Positions 7,841 to 17,317 are shown, numbered from the stretch's first letter. The stretch is 64,000 nt of DNA from [Eubacterium] yurii (GCA_900167215.1 FUZS01000018.1:1-64000), one strand, 5' to 3'. Notes: generated by a model from the sequence alone, not told the origin. Made by a program: numbers and translations.

Positions 7841-9028
7841 TCAGCTCTCCAAATATTCAAGAGTCAATGTAGCCATTACATTTGCACAAATAAGCATGGA
7901 GTCTTCAGATATATTAAATTTTGGATGGTGATGAGCGTATACTTCACCCTCTTTTACCTTAGCTCCTACCGATATAAAACAACAAGGTAGCTTTTGAGCA
8001 TAGTATGAAAAGTCCTCTGAAAATGTCATTATACCATTGTCAAAGACCTTCGTATTTTCTATCTCATATTTATTAAGAGTCTCTGTTACAAATCTTGTAA
8101 ATTCTTCATCGTTGTATAAGGTAGGACAGCCCCTTTTGTAATCAAGCTCATACTTACAGTTATAAGATTTACAAGTACCGTCCAATATCTTCATAAACTC
8201 ATCTTTGATATGCAAATCGTCATTATCATCCAAAAATCTGACTGTACCACCGAGTTTTATGCTGTCTTGTATCACATTTGTAGCACCTTTTGCATCAAAA
8301 TATCCTATTGTAAGTACAGCAAAATGTGACGGATTTACCCTGCGACTTACTATGGTCTGGGCTGACATTACAAAGTTTGCCCCTGCAACTATAGGATCTA
8401 TTGCCTCATGTGGAGATGAGCCATGCCCTCCTCTACCTTGTATTATTACATCAAATACCGACATGCCTGTATAGGACGCTCCTATATGCACTCCTATCTT
8501 TCCTGTTTCCATAGTGGATATGACATGTATGCCAAGTACATGGTCTATATTTTCAAGACAGTTGTCATCTATCATACACTTGGCACCACCCGGAGATACT
8601 TCTTCGCCATGTTGGTGGATTATCCTAATAGTCCCTGCCAGCTCCTGCCTGTACTTTATCAACACATCTGCCAATATCATCATATATGCCGTATGAGCAT
8701 CATGACCGCATGCGTGCATTACTCCCTCATTTTTTGAAGCAAATGGCAGACCTGTCTGCTCAGTAATTGGCAATGCATCAAAATCTGCTCGAAGTGCAAT
8801 GGATTTTCCACTTTTTCCTCCAATTATATCTACTGTTATTCCGTTTCCACCTACTCCGCTCCTTAAAATGCAGTCCTTAGCTTTGTAAAAATCCTCAATA
8901 TATTTTACAGTTTGAAATTCCTTATATGACAGCTCCGGATTTTCATGAAGATGGCGCCTTATTTCTATCATCTCATGTTCACGAGACTTGACTTCAGATT
9001 TTATTTTCTCCAATAGTTTTGTATTCAT
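7841..9028 (-). CDS. M20 family metallo-amidohydrolase
   Basis: A 395-residue cytoplasmic M20D-type peptidase of the N-acyl-amino-acid amidohydrolase/aminoacylase group. These are usually two-metal enzymes that hydrolyse N-acyl amino acids or small amide conjugates. Metal-site motifs are visible: MHACGHDAH (about 106-114), HQHGEE (about 138-143), GIHV, and C-terminal HHHPKF. RGGHGSSPHEAIDP marks the lid/dimerisation domain. Length and motif order are normal and there is no signal peptide. It stands alone, with AAGGGAT before the ATG. Candidates are a peptide-scavenging aminoacylase or an N-acetyl-diaminopimelate deacetylase; the exact substrate cannot be read from sequence. Confidence 0.9.
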   Translation of the reverse strand: MNTKLLEKIKSEVKSREHEMIEIRRHLHENPELSYKEFQTVKYIEDFYKAKDCILRSGVGGNGITVDIIGGKSGKSIALRADFDALPITEQTGLPFASKNEGVMHACGHDAHTAYMMILADVLIKYRQELAGTIRIIHQHGEEVSPGGAKCMIDDNCLENIDHVLGIHVISTMETGKIGVHIGASYTGMSVFDVIIQGRGGHGSSPHEAIDPIVAGANFVMSAQTIVSRRVNPSHFAVLTIGYFDAKGATNVIQDSIKLGGTVRFLDDNDDLHIKDEFMKILDGTCKSYNCKYELDYKRGCPTLYNDEEFTRFVTETLNKYEIENTKVFDNGIMTFSEDFSYYAQKLPCCFISVGAKVKEGEVYAHHHPKFNISEDSMLICANVMATLTLEYLES

Positions 9029-9157
9029 AACTTATCCCTTACTCTATGCAAATATCTTATTTGTTAAACCATGAATTTATATAGCTTTACTTTTTCACTA
9101 TTCTACATTATAATTTACTACAAATATTATTAATTACTCTTTAAGTGTAAAAATTGC

Positions 9158-9212
9158 AATAAAAAATACACACTGCATTGATGGGATTAACAATACAGTG
9201 TGTATTTTTTTG
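9158..9212 (-). terminator. Strong terminator downstream of the SLH gene
   Basis: The arms AATACACACTGCATTG (9164-9179) and CAATACAGTGTGTATT (9191-9206) form a stem of about 16 bp with one mismatch. A/T runs lie on both sides, so it can act in both directions. It lies 110 bases past the SLH gene stop. Confidence 0.85.
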
Positions 9213-9321
9213 CAACGTCAATCAAACATTGGGACAGTTTGTAGTTGATTGACAGTAACAAACTAAATCAGTTTTGTCTAATTGTACATGAAATTTATCA
9301 ATATGAATTTTTTTAATATCA

Positions 9322-11064
9322 TTATTGTACTGCCGCTTGAATGTCTTTATAATACCAAGCTGATGAGTTTACATCATTGAGTTGTACATTTGCTTTTGGG
9401 GTATTTTTATTTCCCACCAATTTATTGAGTATAACTATGACCTGTCCTCTTGTAAGAGTCTTGTTAGGTTCAAAGCTTCCGCTTTTTTCGACGCTCATTA
9501 TCTTTTTAGAAGTCACCATTTTTATGGCTTCGGCTTGTGAATGTGAGTCTTTTGAAGTATCTATCAAACTGGCTACTGCTATAGCCAAGTCACCCTTTGT
9601 AACAACTGCATTAGGTTTAAATAAATTACCCTGTTTTGCAGGCATTGCACCTATAAGATATGCAGCTACTATATCTTCTATATTTGTTGCATTTCCTACT
9701 ACATCTACAACATCAAAATCTTCAACTGTAAAATCTGCATCATCCCAGTAACTTTCATTTATAATATTACTTATATATCCTGCGAGTTCTGCCCTTGTCA
9801 GAAGTTTATTAGGATACACATATCCGTTTACAGATTTAACGTATCTTACATTACCTTTTTTTAGTTTAGGAGAAGATATTATAACATTGTTATTTTGTGT
9901 ATTTATAACAGTGTTTCCTATCTTGCCTGTTTGTGAACCTACTGTACTTTTATTTCCTTTATTTGAATTAGCTTGCTTGTTGAGTTTTTGGTTCTTTTCA
10001 TATAGGATTACTCCTGAGCCTCTTTTTTTCTTATTGAATGTAAGAGTAGCTGAAGGAGGATTGAAGCCCACATGTGTCATTGTAGTCACATCTTTTACAT
10101 AGTCGTTAAGATTGAGCGTTTCACCGTCAGAGCCTTGTACAGTCTGAGAGGCGAGCACATCATGTCCTGCCACGCTTCTGTAGTAGATGTAGATATATGA
10201 ATCTTTCTTTCCGCTATTTGTATAGCCGTTATTATTTTGATTGTTGTCGTAATTATATTGATTGTATTGATTATTGTCATTATTGTATTGATTATTGTCA
10301 TTATTGTATTGATTGTTATTTGGGTTATTATAATTATTATAATAGTTGTTATTGCCTTGATTGTTGTTATAACTGTTATTGTTTCCTTGATTGTTATAAT
10401 TATTATCTTTATTTAGTTTTTGATTTTTTTCGTATAGTATTACTCCCATACCTCTTCTTTTCTTGTCAAATGTAAGAGTAGCTGAAGAAGGATTGAAGCC
10501 CACATGTGTCATTGTAGTTACATCTTTTACATAGTCGTTAAGATTGAGGGTTTCACCGTCAGAACCTTGTATCGTCTGAGAGGCAAGTACGTCATGCCCT
10601 CCTACGCTCCTGTAGTAAATGTAGATATATGAATCTTTCTTTCCGCTGCTTTGCTCAGGAGGATTTGTCGGTGTAGGATTGTTATAGTTATTGTTTGTAG
10701 GAGGAGTTGGTGGTGGCGGTGGAGGAGCAGTCTTCTTCTTATATCTTATTGTCAAAGTATCCTTGATAGTACCTTCAGTTACTTTAGCGGCAGGATCATA
10801 GCCTGATACTTCATAGCCATCTCTTGGCCTAACTTTTGATGATAAGTCATATGGGGTCTCCAATGGTCTCATTACCTCATCATCTGCGTACTCCAACTCT
10901 CCATCATAGTCGTGTATTATAGTAAATGAATACGACCAATAATTCGGTATTTGATTTGGATTACTATAATCCATGTATGCAAGCGATACATTTGCTGATA
11001 AGATAATAGCAATTAGTGAAAATAACGAAATAAAAAATAATTTTTTTATTGATTTTGTTTTCAT
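9322..11064 (-). CDS. SLH-domain surface protein with duplicated domains and Asn-rich linker
   Basis: A 580-residue exported S-layer-associated protein. Residues 1-29 are a signal peptide. Residues about 45-110 form a MucBP-like beta domain, followed by a Pro-rich stretch (113-123). Two nearly identical repeats of about 80 residues (139-219 and 284-364, each starting SGKKDSYIYIYYRSV) flank a linker of about 64 residues made almost only of Asn, Tyr, Gln and Asp (220-283). Residues about 410-580 carry SLH motifs (LTRAELAGYI, VVTKGDLAIAVASL, TLTRGQVIVILNKL). The last motif stops at WYYKDIQAAVQ, which looks short. SLH domains bind pyruvylated wall polymers. It is monocistronic, with its own promoter and terminator. 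Confidence 0.85.
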   Translation of the reverse strand: MKTKSIKKLFFISLFSLIAIILSANVSLAYMDYSNPNQIPNYWSYSFTIIHDYDGELEYADDEVMRPLETPYDLSSKVRPRDGYEVSGYDPAAKVTEGTIKDTLTIRYKKKTAPPPPPPTPPTNNNYNNPTPTNPPEQSSGKKDSYIYIYYRSVGGHDVLASQTIQGSDGETLNLNDYVKDVTTMTHVGFNPSSATLTFDKKRRGMGVILYEKNQKLNKDNNYNNQGNNNSYNNNQGNNNYYNNYNNPNNNQYNNDNNQYNNDNNQYNQYNYDNNQNNNGYTNSGKKDSYIYIYYRSVAGHDVLASQTVQGSDGETLNLNDYVKDVTTMTHVGFNPPSATLTFNKKKRGSGVILYEKNQKLNKQANSNKGNKSTVGSQTGKIGNTVINTQNNNVIISSPKLKKGNVRYVKSVNGYVYPNKLLTRAELAGYISNIINESYWDDADFTVEDFDVVDVVGNATNIEDIVAAYLIGAMPAKQGNLFKPNAVVTKGDLAIAVASLIDTSKDSHSQAEAIKMVTSKKIMSVEKSGSFEPNKTLTRGQVIVILNKLVGNKNTPKANVQLNDVNSSAWYYKDIQAAVQ

Positions 11065-11101
11065 CTCTATTCTCCTTTCATAATTAAACTTATTTTTTTA
11101 T

Positions 11102-11146
11102 ATCATAGCATATTTAAAAATTTTTTTCCCCCATAAAAAGTACAGG
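11102..11146 (-). promoter_or_regulatory. Promoter of the SLH gene with shared TACTTTTTATGGGGGAAA element
   Basis: On the minus strand a 22-base element (11125-11146) ends in GGGGGAAA, then 17 bases, then an extended -10 TGC TATGAT (11102-11110). It is identical in sequence and spacing to the element at 1749-1793. AAAGGAG precedes the SLH start. Confidence 0.65.
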
Positions 11147-11172
11147 TTTTTGAAATTTTTTTTATTTTTTTT

Positions 11173-11209
11173 CAAAAAAAAAGACAAATCCTTATCGGAA
11201 ATGTCTTTA
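11173..11209 (-). terminator. Terminator of the opp operon
   Basis: Read on the minus strand, AAAGACA and TGTCTTT (11202-11208 and 11180-11186) form a stem followed by a T-run (11174-11180). It lies about 190 bases past the oppF stop, beyond a dispersed repeat. Confidence 0.7.
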
Positions 11210-11251
11210 AATTATATCTTATATGATTTTTATTATATACAACAAGTATTT

Positions 11252-11378
11252 ATACTAAAATCTAATAGAATAATGGAATTATTTTATAAAATATTTATGC
11301 ATCAAAAGTTTATTATTAAAAGGCACACTAAAGAGCGTCATTAGGATAAAATCCATAGTTTAAATAGAGTTTAGTATT
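11252..11378 (+). repeat. TACTAAAA-ended dispersed element, group B
   Basis: A 127-bp copy from ATACTAAAATCTAATAGAAT to GAGTTTAGTATTA, between oppF and its terminator. It is very similar to the copy at 47366, including the internal CACTAAAGAG-like segment. Confidence 0.8.
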
Positions 11379-11394
11379 AGCTAAGACATGACTT

Positions 11395-12357
11395 TTAAAT
11401 AAATTCCTTAGCTCTATGGCATGCTACAAAGTGTCTTTCCTTTATCTCTTCAAGATGAGGCTCTTCTTTGCCACATATATCTATAGCGTAGGCACATCTG
11501 TCTTTTAGTCTGCAACAAGCTTTCGGATTTATCGGGCTTGGTACATCTCCCTCAAGTATTATCCTTTTTCTTTGCTTTTGTACATCAGGATCAGGTACAG
11601 GTATAGCAGATAGCAATGCTCTTGTATAAGGATGTATAGGATTGTCATATAATGCGTCTGACGAGGCAATCTCCACCATCTTGCCCAAGTACATCACGCC
11701 TACCCTATCAGAAATATATCTTACCATAGAAAGGTCATGCGCTATGAATAAATAGGTAAGTCCAAGCTTTGTCTGCAAGTCTTTGAGCAGGTTGACTACC
11801 TGAGCCTGTATCGAAACGTCAAGTGCAGATATAGGCTCATCACATACTATGAATTTGGGACTGAGCGCAAGAGAGCGTGCTATACCTACCCTTTGTCTTT
11901 GTCCACCTGAAAATTCATGTGGAAATCTTGAAGCATGTTCTTCTCCAAGTCCTACAAGTTTCAAAAGTTCAACTACTTTTTCATGTCTTTCAGAGGCAGA
12001 CTTACACATATTATGCACATCCAAAGGCTCTGCAACTATGTCTTCAACAGGCATCCTCGGATCCAGCGAGGCGTAAGGGTCTTGGAATATCATCTGCATA
12101 CTCTTACGAGTAGTAGTCATCTTTGCATATGACATCTTACATATATTTTCACCGTTAAATATAACTTCTCCGCCTGTAGGCTCATATAGTCTGAGCATGG
12201 TTCTACCACAAGTTGATTTACCGCAACCAGACTCGCCGACAAGCCCGAAAGTCTCTCCGTCATAGATGTCAAAGCTGACATCATCTACAGCCTTTAATGT
12301 GCCTGACGGTACTTTGAAATATTTTTTCAGATTCTTTATACTTATCAATTTTTCCAT
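11395..12357 (-). CDS. oppF: Oligopeptide ABC transporter ATPase OppF
   Basis: A 320-residue cytoplasmic ATPase, the second nucleotide-binding subunit of a dipeptide/oligopeptide importer. Walker A is GESGCGKST, the signature is FSGGQRQR, Walker B is FIVCDEPISALD, and the H-loop is FIAHDLSMV. The C-terminal oligo_HPY region (NPIHPYTRALLSAIPVPDP) and the Cys-rich tail (CCRLKDRCAYAIDICG) are typical of OppF/DppF and can carry an Fe-S cluster in relatives. I chose the ATG at 12357 because AGAGGTG lies just upstream and oppD ends 2 bases before it. It is the last gene of oppABCDF. Confidence 0.93.
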   Translation of the reverse strand: MEKLISIKNLKKYFKVPSGTLKAVDDVSFDIYDGETFGLVGESGCGKSTCGRTMLRLYEPTGGEVIFNGENICKMSYAKMTTTRKSMQMIFQDPYASLDPRMPVEDIVAEPLDVHNMCKSASERHEKVVELLKLVGLGEEHASRFPHEFSGGQRQRVGIARSLALSPKFIVCDEPISALDVSIQAQVVNLLKDLQTKLGLTYLFIAHDLSMVRYISDRVGVMYLGKMVEIASSDALYDNPIHPYTRALLSAIPVPDPDVQKQRKRIILEGDVPSPINPKACCRLKDRCAYAIDICGKEEPHLEEIKERHFVACHRAKEFI

Positions 12358-12358
12358 A

Positions 12359-13348
12359 TCACACCTCTTTATTTGCAAAGCTGTGATTTAGAAAACATCT
12401 GCTGAAATGTCCGTCGCCATGTTCATAAAAATTAGGCATATTTTTTTCGCACACAATCATTGCTTCACTACATCTGTCAAAAAATCCGCATCCCAAAGGT
12501 GGTTTGTACAAATCAGGCGGTGTACCTTGGATTGAGTATAGAGGTTCACCTTTTTTCATATCAGGTCTTGGCACTGATGCAAGCAGATTCTTAGTATAAG
12601 GATGTTTGGGATTGTAGAATATGTCATTTGTCTTTCCCTGCTCCACTATCTGACCTGCATACATTACTACGACATCATCTGCCTTATCTGCCACTATACC
12701 CAGGTCATGGGTGATGAGTATTATAGACATTCCCATCTTGTCTTGGATGTCTTTCATCAAATCAAGTATCTGTGCCTGTACAGTAACATCAAGCGCTGTA
12801 GTTGGCTCGTCCGCTATAAGCAGTGAAGGATTACATGACATGGCAAGGGCTATCATTACCCTTTGTCTCATACCGCCTGAAAATTCATGCGGATACTGGT
12901 TCACCCTTTTATCTGCATGTGGTACGGCCACAAGCTCAAGCATCTCTATAGCCTTTTTATGTGCCTCGTCCTTGCTCATACCTGTATGACGTCTTAGACC
13001 TTCGACTATCTGTTTTCCTATTTTCATAGTAGGATTTAGAGAGGTCATAGGGTCTTGGAATATCATAGCAATCTTGTTTCCACGATACTCATTCATCTGT
13101 TTTTCGGTCTTTGTAAGCAGATTTTCGCCTTCAAAAATTATCTCTCCGCCCTTGTACAAGACAGGAGGTTGAGGCAATAATTTCATTATTGAGCCGGCAG
13201 TAACCGACTTACCGCATCCTGATTCGCCAACTATAGCAAGGGTCTTTCCCTTTTCAACATTAAAGCTTATTCCTCTGACAGCCTCCACTTCTCCAAAGAA
13301 AGTCTGGAAAGATACCTGTAAATTTTTTACTTCCAATAAATTTGACAT
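12359..13348 (-). CDS. oppD: Oligopeptide ABC transporter ATPase OppD
   Basis: A 329-residue ATPase partner of OppF. It has Walker A GESGCGKSVT, signature FSGGMRQRVMIALAM, Walker B LLIADEPTTALD, H-loop LITHDLGIV, and the C-terminal oligo_HPY region (NPKHPYTKNLLASVPRPD) with Cys residues (GCGFFDRCSEAMIVC). AGGGGGAT lies upstream of the ATG. It sits 10 bases after oppC and 1 base before oppF, so translation is probably coupled. It powers peptide import with OppF through the OppBC channel. Confidence 0.93.
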   Translation of the reverse strand: MSNLLEVKNLQVSFQTFFGEVEAVRGISFNVEKGKTLAIVGESGCGKSVTAGSIMKLLPQPPVLYKGGEIIFEGENLLTKTEKQMNEYRGNKIAMIFQDPMTSLNPTMKIGKQIVEGLRRHTGMSKDEAHKKAIEMLELVAVPHADKRVNQYPHEFSGGMRQRVMIALAMSCNPSLLIADEPTTALDVTVQAQILDLMKDIQDKMGMSIILITHDLGIVADKADDVVVMYAGQIVEQGKTNDIFYNPKHPYTKNLLASVPRPDMKKGEPLYSIQGTPPDLYKPPLGCGFFDRCSEAMIVCEKNMPNFYEHGDGHFSRCFLNHSFANKEV

Positions 13349-13358
13349 CTAATCCCCC

Positions 13359-14345
13359 TTACTTTCTAAGTCTCGGATCCAAAGAATCTCTCAGACCGTC
13401 ACCCAACACATTGAAAGAAAACATTATTAATGATATGAATATAGCCGGAATTATTATTTGATAGTAGTTTCCTACCGGCATACCCTTAAGTCCGTCATTT
13501 ACCAAAGTACCAAGCGATGCCTTAGGTGCTGCAAGTCCAAGACCCAAAAATCCAAGGGTAGCCTCTGAAAATATGGCTCTTGGCACTGTAAGTGTAACAT
13601 CGACAAGTATTGGTCCCATTGCATTTGGAATTATATGCTTTCTCAAGATATACCACTTTGACGCACCTATGGAAGTAGATGCAAGTGCATACTCACTTTG
13701 TTTAAGTTGCAATACCTGACCACGCACAAGTATAGATAACGGCAACCAACTGGTAAAGCTAAGAGCAAATATAATTACAAAGAAACTGCTACCTCCCGGA
13801 GTTGACATTACCACAGAAAGTAGGATTACAACAAGCAGATAAGGTATAGAGTACATAATCTCTGCTATTCTCATCATCACAAGGTCTACAGTCCCACCTG
13901 TTATACCTGCAAATCCTCCATATAATATACCTATTGTAAATGAAATAAAGGCTGTAGTAATACCTATTAAAAGTGAGTATCCTGTACCGTATAAAATTCT
14001 GGTAAATATATCTCTACCCAGCGAATCAGTCCCAAAGATAAATTTACCGTTTGGCGCTACATTCATACTTGAATAGTCCTGTTCAAAATAGCTATAGCCT
14101 GTTATGTTGAACTTAAACAGCATATCACCGAATATCTCAATAGATGCCGCAATGGCAAGCAGTACTATAACTATGATTCCAAACATAGCCAGTTTGTTCA
14201 TCTTAAGTCTTCTAAAAACATCACTCCAATACTTAATTGTCGGACGTGAAATTCTCTCGGAATTGAGTTTTGACCTATCCACTTTTTCAAACATTTCTTT
14301 TGTAAATTCTTGTTTTTTGTTCATATTTTTTACATTTTCCGACAA
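13359..14345 (-). CDS. oppC: Oligopeptide ABC transporter permease OppC
   Basis: A 328-residue membrane subunit with about six transmembrane segments. The first is at about residues 52-72 after a long cytoplasmic N-terminus, and the BPD_transp_1 core follows. The EAA loop is visible (EYALASTSIGASKWYILRKH, ending in IIPNAMGPILV). The start is a TTG at 14345, placed by GGAGG nine bases upstream; the next in-frame ATG would lose this spacing. It begins 2 bases after the oppB stop and pairs with OppB to form the channel. Confidence 0.92.
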   Translation of the reverse strand: MSENVKNMNKKQEFTKEMFEKVDRSKLNSERISRPTIKYWSDVFRRLKMNKLAMFGIIVIVLLAIAASIEIFGDMLFKFNITGYSYFEQDYSSMNVAPNGKFIFGTDSLGRDIFTRILYGTGYSLLIGITTAFISFTIGILYGGFAGITGGTVDLVMMRIAEIMYSIPYLLVVILLSVVMSTPGGSSFFVIIFALSFTSWLPLSILVRGQVLQLKQSEYALASTSIGASKWYILRKHIIPNAMGPILVDVTLTVPRAIFSEATLGFLGLGLAAPKASLGTLVNDGLKGMPVGNYYQIIIPAIFISLIMFSFNVLGDGLRDSLDPRLRK

Positions 14346-14347
14346 AA

Positions 14348-15280
14348 TTATTCACCTCCATCCGTCAATTTTATCCTTGGATCGACAACCATATACATTA
14401 TGTCGACAAAAAGTATCATAAATACCAGTATTGTAGAGTAAAATATAGTAGTACCCATTATTAGAGGATAGTCCCTGTTGCTTATCGAAGTAACAAAAAA
14501 CATACCAAGCCCAGGTATACCGAATATCTTTTCAATTACAAAACTACCAACAAGCAAATTTGTTGCACTTGTTCCGAGTGCAGAAATTATAGGGAGTATG
14601 GCATTTCTTACCGCATGCTTGAATATTACTACTCTTCCTGCAAGTCCTTTTGAGCGTGCAGTCTTGATATAGTCCTGATTTAGCACTTCAAGCATAGTAG
14701 ATCTCATAAGTCTTGCCATATGTGCTGTTGACATCAACGACAATGCGACACTTGGAAGTATGGTATGTCTGAAAGTACCCCATCCCCCTACAGGAAATCC
14801 CTTGAAATAAGTCGCAGTAATTTGAATAAATAAGGCTCCAAGTACAAAACTTGGAACAGAAACACCTATTATAGCAATAATTGTAGCAATATAATCCGGC
14901 AATTTATTTTGATTAATTGCCGCTATAATACCAAGCAAAGGTCCTACTATAAGAGCAAGAACCAGTGCTTGCAGACCAAGGCCTGCAGATACGGGAAAGC
15001 CCCTTTTAATCATCTGATTTACAGTCTCAACATCAGATTGCATAGACCTTCCAAAGTCAAATCTCACAACATTTCCAAGATATATGAAATATTGTTCAGA
15101 CAGAGGCTTGTCCAGTCCATACTGTTTTACCAGATTCTCATACACTATCTTAGGCATCTTGTTTCCCTCGTTGGAAAAAGGATCTCCGGGTATGACATGC
15201 ATAAGAAAAAAAGTTATAGTTATTATAGCCCACACTGTAAGTAAAGCCATAACAACACGCTTTAAAATATATTTTCCCAT
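14348..15280 (-). CDS. oppB: Oligopeptide ABC transporter permease OppB
   Basis: A 310-residue permease with an N-terminal transmembrane helix (KRVVMALLTVWAIITITFFL), the family motif HVIPGDPF, and about five further helices. The EAA loop is DYIKTARSKGLAGRVVIFKH. Length and motifs are standard for OppB/DppB. It follows oppA by 82 bases, and that spacer contains a 13-bp perfect hairpin that could lower expression of oppBCDF relative to the binding protein. Confidence 0.93.
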   Translation of the reverse strand: MGKYILKRVVMALLTVWAIITITFFLMHVIPGDPFSNEGNKMPKIVYENLVKQYGLDKPLSEQYFIYLGNVVRFDFGRSMQSDVETVNQMIKRGFPVSAGLGLQALVLALIVGPLLGIIAAINQNKLPDYIATIIAIIGVSVPSFVLGALFIQITATYFKGFPVGGWGTFRHTILPSVALSLMSTAHMARLMRSTMLEVLNQDYIKTARSKGLAGRVVIFKHAVRNAILPIISALGTSATNLLVGSFVIEKIFGIPGLGMFFVTSISNRDYPLIMGTTIFYSTILVFMILFVDIMYMVVDPRIKLTDGGE

Positions 15281-15316
15281 TAAAAAACCACCTAAGTTAA
15301 ATAAACTGTAATATTA

Positions 15317-15347
15317 ATAAAAGTAGGAGATTTACTCCTACTTTTAT
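15317..15347 (-). terminator. Intercistronic hairpin between oppA and oppB
   Basis: A perfect 13-bp stem (15317-15329 with 15335-15347) with a 5-base loop. On the minus strand the right arm ends CTTTTATTAAT. It fits a leaky terminator or mRNA-stabilising hairpin that raises oppA over oppBCDF. Confidence 0.75.
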
Positions 15348-15362
15348 CAAGTATTGTAATTC

Positions 15363-17045
15363 CTATTTTTTCAGTTCTATTTCAGCATTAATCAATGAAG
15401 GATAGTTGATTGCGTTTTTAGTAATTCCTTTTACATTAGGTTTTACAGCATACGGATGAGTGTAGAAGTATATAGGTACTATAGCCATATCTTCAAGTAT
15501 CATCTTTTCCGCCTTCTTCATATTATCCATTCTAAGTTTTTGATCAGTTGAAGTTTGAGCCTCTTTTACAAGCTTGTCGTATTCAGGATTGCTGTAGTTT
15601 ACATAGTTGTTTGAAGCCCCTGTAATCCATAGATCCATAAATGTCATAGGATCAAGATAGTCTCCTGTCCAACCTGATCTTGAAATTTCAAATTGATGTG
15701 CATTTTCTCTATCTATCTTTACTTTAAACTCAACATTTTCAAGTGTTGTATTTATTCCAAGTTCTTTGTTCCACATTTGTTGTATAGCTTCAGCTATTTT
15801 CTTATGATTTTCACTTGTATTATATAAGATTGTCAACTTAACATCAGCAGGAGTCATCTTTTCTTCTGCAAGACCCTCAGTAAGAAGTTTCTTAGCTTCT
15901 TCTACATCAGTTTTTATTAAATCTTTATTTGCATCACTGAATTCTTTACCTGTATCATCAAGCAATCCCGGAGGTACTATAGCAGTTGCAGGTAATTGTC
16001 CGCCTTGAGTTATTTGATCAGTAATTACCTTTCTGTCCAAGGCAAGAGACAATGCCTTTCTTACCTTTACATTGTTAAGCGGTTTAACAGCAGGGTTAAG
16101 GTTGTAATAGTATAGAGCAACGTTAGGTCCTATAACAAGTTCAGGATTATTTTCAGCTCTTAACTTAGCAGTTACTTCTGTAGGAAGTTCCACTACCATA
16201 TTGTATTCGCCTGCTACATACTTTTGATAAACTGTACTTTGGTCTTCTATTATATCAAGATCTATACCGTCTATCTTTACTTTATCAGCTTCGTAATAGT
16301 TAGGGTTCTTATCCATTACTATCTTTGAATTGTGAGTCCAATCTTTAAGTGTAAATGCTCCGTTTGACACTAAAGTCTTAGGATCTTTTGCCCAATCAGC
16401 ATTTGCTTCCACAACTTTCTTAGATACAGGATAATATGTGTAGAATCCCATCAAACTGTCAAAATACGCTGTAGGTTGTTTCAAAGTAACTTGTAATGTC
16501 TTTGCATCAACAGCCTTTACTCCTACACTGTCTGCCTTTCCTTTGCCCTTATTATATTCTTCTGCACCGGCAATATAGTATAATTGGTATGCATACTGTG
16601 ATTCCATCTTAGGATCCAATACCCTCTTCCAAGCAAACTCAAAGTCTTCAGCTGTTATAGGGTTGCCGTCTGACCATTTCAATCCGTCCTTAAGAGTAAC
16701 CTTATATACTTTTCCGTCCTCAGATATTTCTATCTTATCTGCAAGAGCATTTTCAACTTTTCCATCCTTATTTACTCTTGTAAGTCCTACAAATAAATGT
16801 TGTAACGGCCATGACTCATGAGTTCCTCTTGCTTTTGCAGGGTCAAGAGTTCCCGGCTCCGCCATATTTGATGATACAATTCTGTTTACTTGAGGAGTAG
16901 CAACATCAGTAGCTGCAGGAGCATTGTTATCTGCCTTCTTTTCTCCGCCGCCTGTATCAGATGTACCGCCTCCGCCTCCACATGCTGTAAGCGTAAGTGC
17001 TGTAGCAAGTGCAAGAGCTAAAAATTTGAATCCCTTTGATTTCAA
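15363..17045 (-). CDS. oppA: Peptide-binding lipoprotein OppA
   Basis: A 560-residue extracellular solute-binding protein of family 5, anchored by a lipid. The signal sequence ends in lipobox LTAC followed by a Gly-rich linker (CGGGGGTSDTGGG), and the SBP_bac_5 domain fills the rest. Recognisable parts are LKDGLKWSDGNPITAEDFEFAWKR in two segments, KPLNNVKVRKALSLALDR and the late WTGDYLDPMTFMDLW block. GGAGGTG lies eight bases before a TTG at 17045, which I take as the start. It is the first gene of the opp operon and delivers peptides to OppBC. Confidence 0.93.
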   Translation of the reverse strand: MKSKGFKFLALALATALTLTACGGGGGTSDTGGGEKKADNNAPAATDVATPQVNRIVSSNMAEPGTLDPAKARGTHESWPLQHLFVGLTRVNKDGKVENALADKIEISEDGKVYKVTLKDGLKWSDGNPITAEDFEFAWKRVLDPKMESQYAYQLYYIAGAEEYNKGKGKADSVGVKAVDAKTLQVTLKQPTAYFDSLMGFYTYYPVSKKVVEANADWAKDPKTLVSNGAFTLKDWTHNSKIVMDKNPNYYEADKVKIDGIDLDIIEDQSTVYQKYVAGEYNMVVELPTEVTAKLRAENNPELVIGPNVALYYYNLNPAVKPLNNVKVRKALSLALDRKVITDQITQGGQLPATAIVPPGLLDDTGKEFSDANKDLIKTDVEEAKKLLTEGLAEEKMTPADVKLTILYNTSENHKKIAEAIQQMWNKELGINTTLENVEFKVKIDRENAHQFEISRSGWTGDYLDPMTFMDLWITGASNNYVNYSNPEYDKLVKEAQTSTDQKLRMDNMKKAEKMILEDMAIVPIYFYTHPYAVKPNVKGITKNAINYPSLINAEIELKK

Positions 17046-17288
17046 AATAAACACCTCCAAATTTTCTAAAAAAGTTTTCCAATGTTAATGTAATATGACA
17101 CTTGACAAGACAAAATTTTAATCAGTCTCATACTAATATTTATGTATCATAAGTTTGATATCAATATTAATATTGAAAGTTTTAAAAATTGAATATTTAT
17201 ATTATTCAGACTGATAGAAACATGTTTTGTCGGCATTATTACATAGTAATTTTGCAAAAACTTTTTAGCATTAAATAATTTGACATTG

Positions 17289-17317
17289 ATTATATATCAA
17301 ATAAAGCAAAAAATCAA
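17289..17317 (-). promoter_or_regulatory. Promoter of the opp operon
   Basis: On the minus strand, TTGATT (17312-17317), 17 bases, TATAAT (17289-17294). It leaves a leader of about 240 bases before oppA. The leader contains a 16-bp palindrome (17161-17176) and an outer pair ATCAGTCT/AGACTGAT (17121-17128, 17208-17215), so it is probably structured. The rest of 17046-17471 shows nothing else. Confidence 0.6.

Noticed and set aside
10197-10475. Cys/Tyr-rich plus-strand open frame of 92 codons
   Set aside because: It is the complement of the Asn-rich linker of the SLH protein; its odd composition comes from the AT-rich repeat codons.
11181-11208. Hairpin considered as part of the SLH promoter region
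   Set aside because: Read on the minus strand it has a stem followed by a T-run and lies downstream of oppF, so it is better explained as the opp operon terminator.
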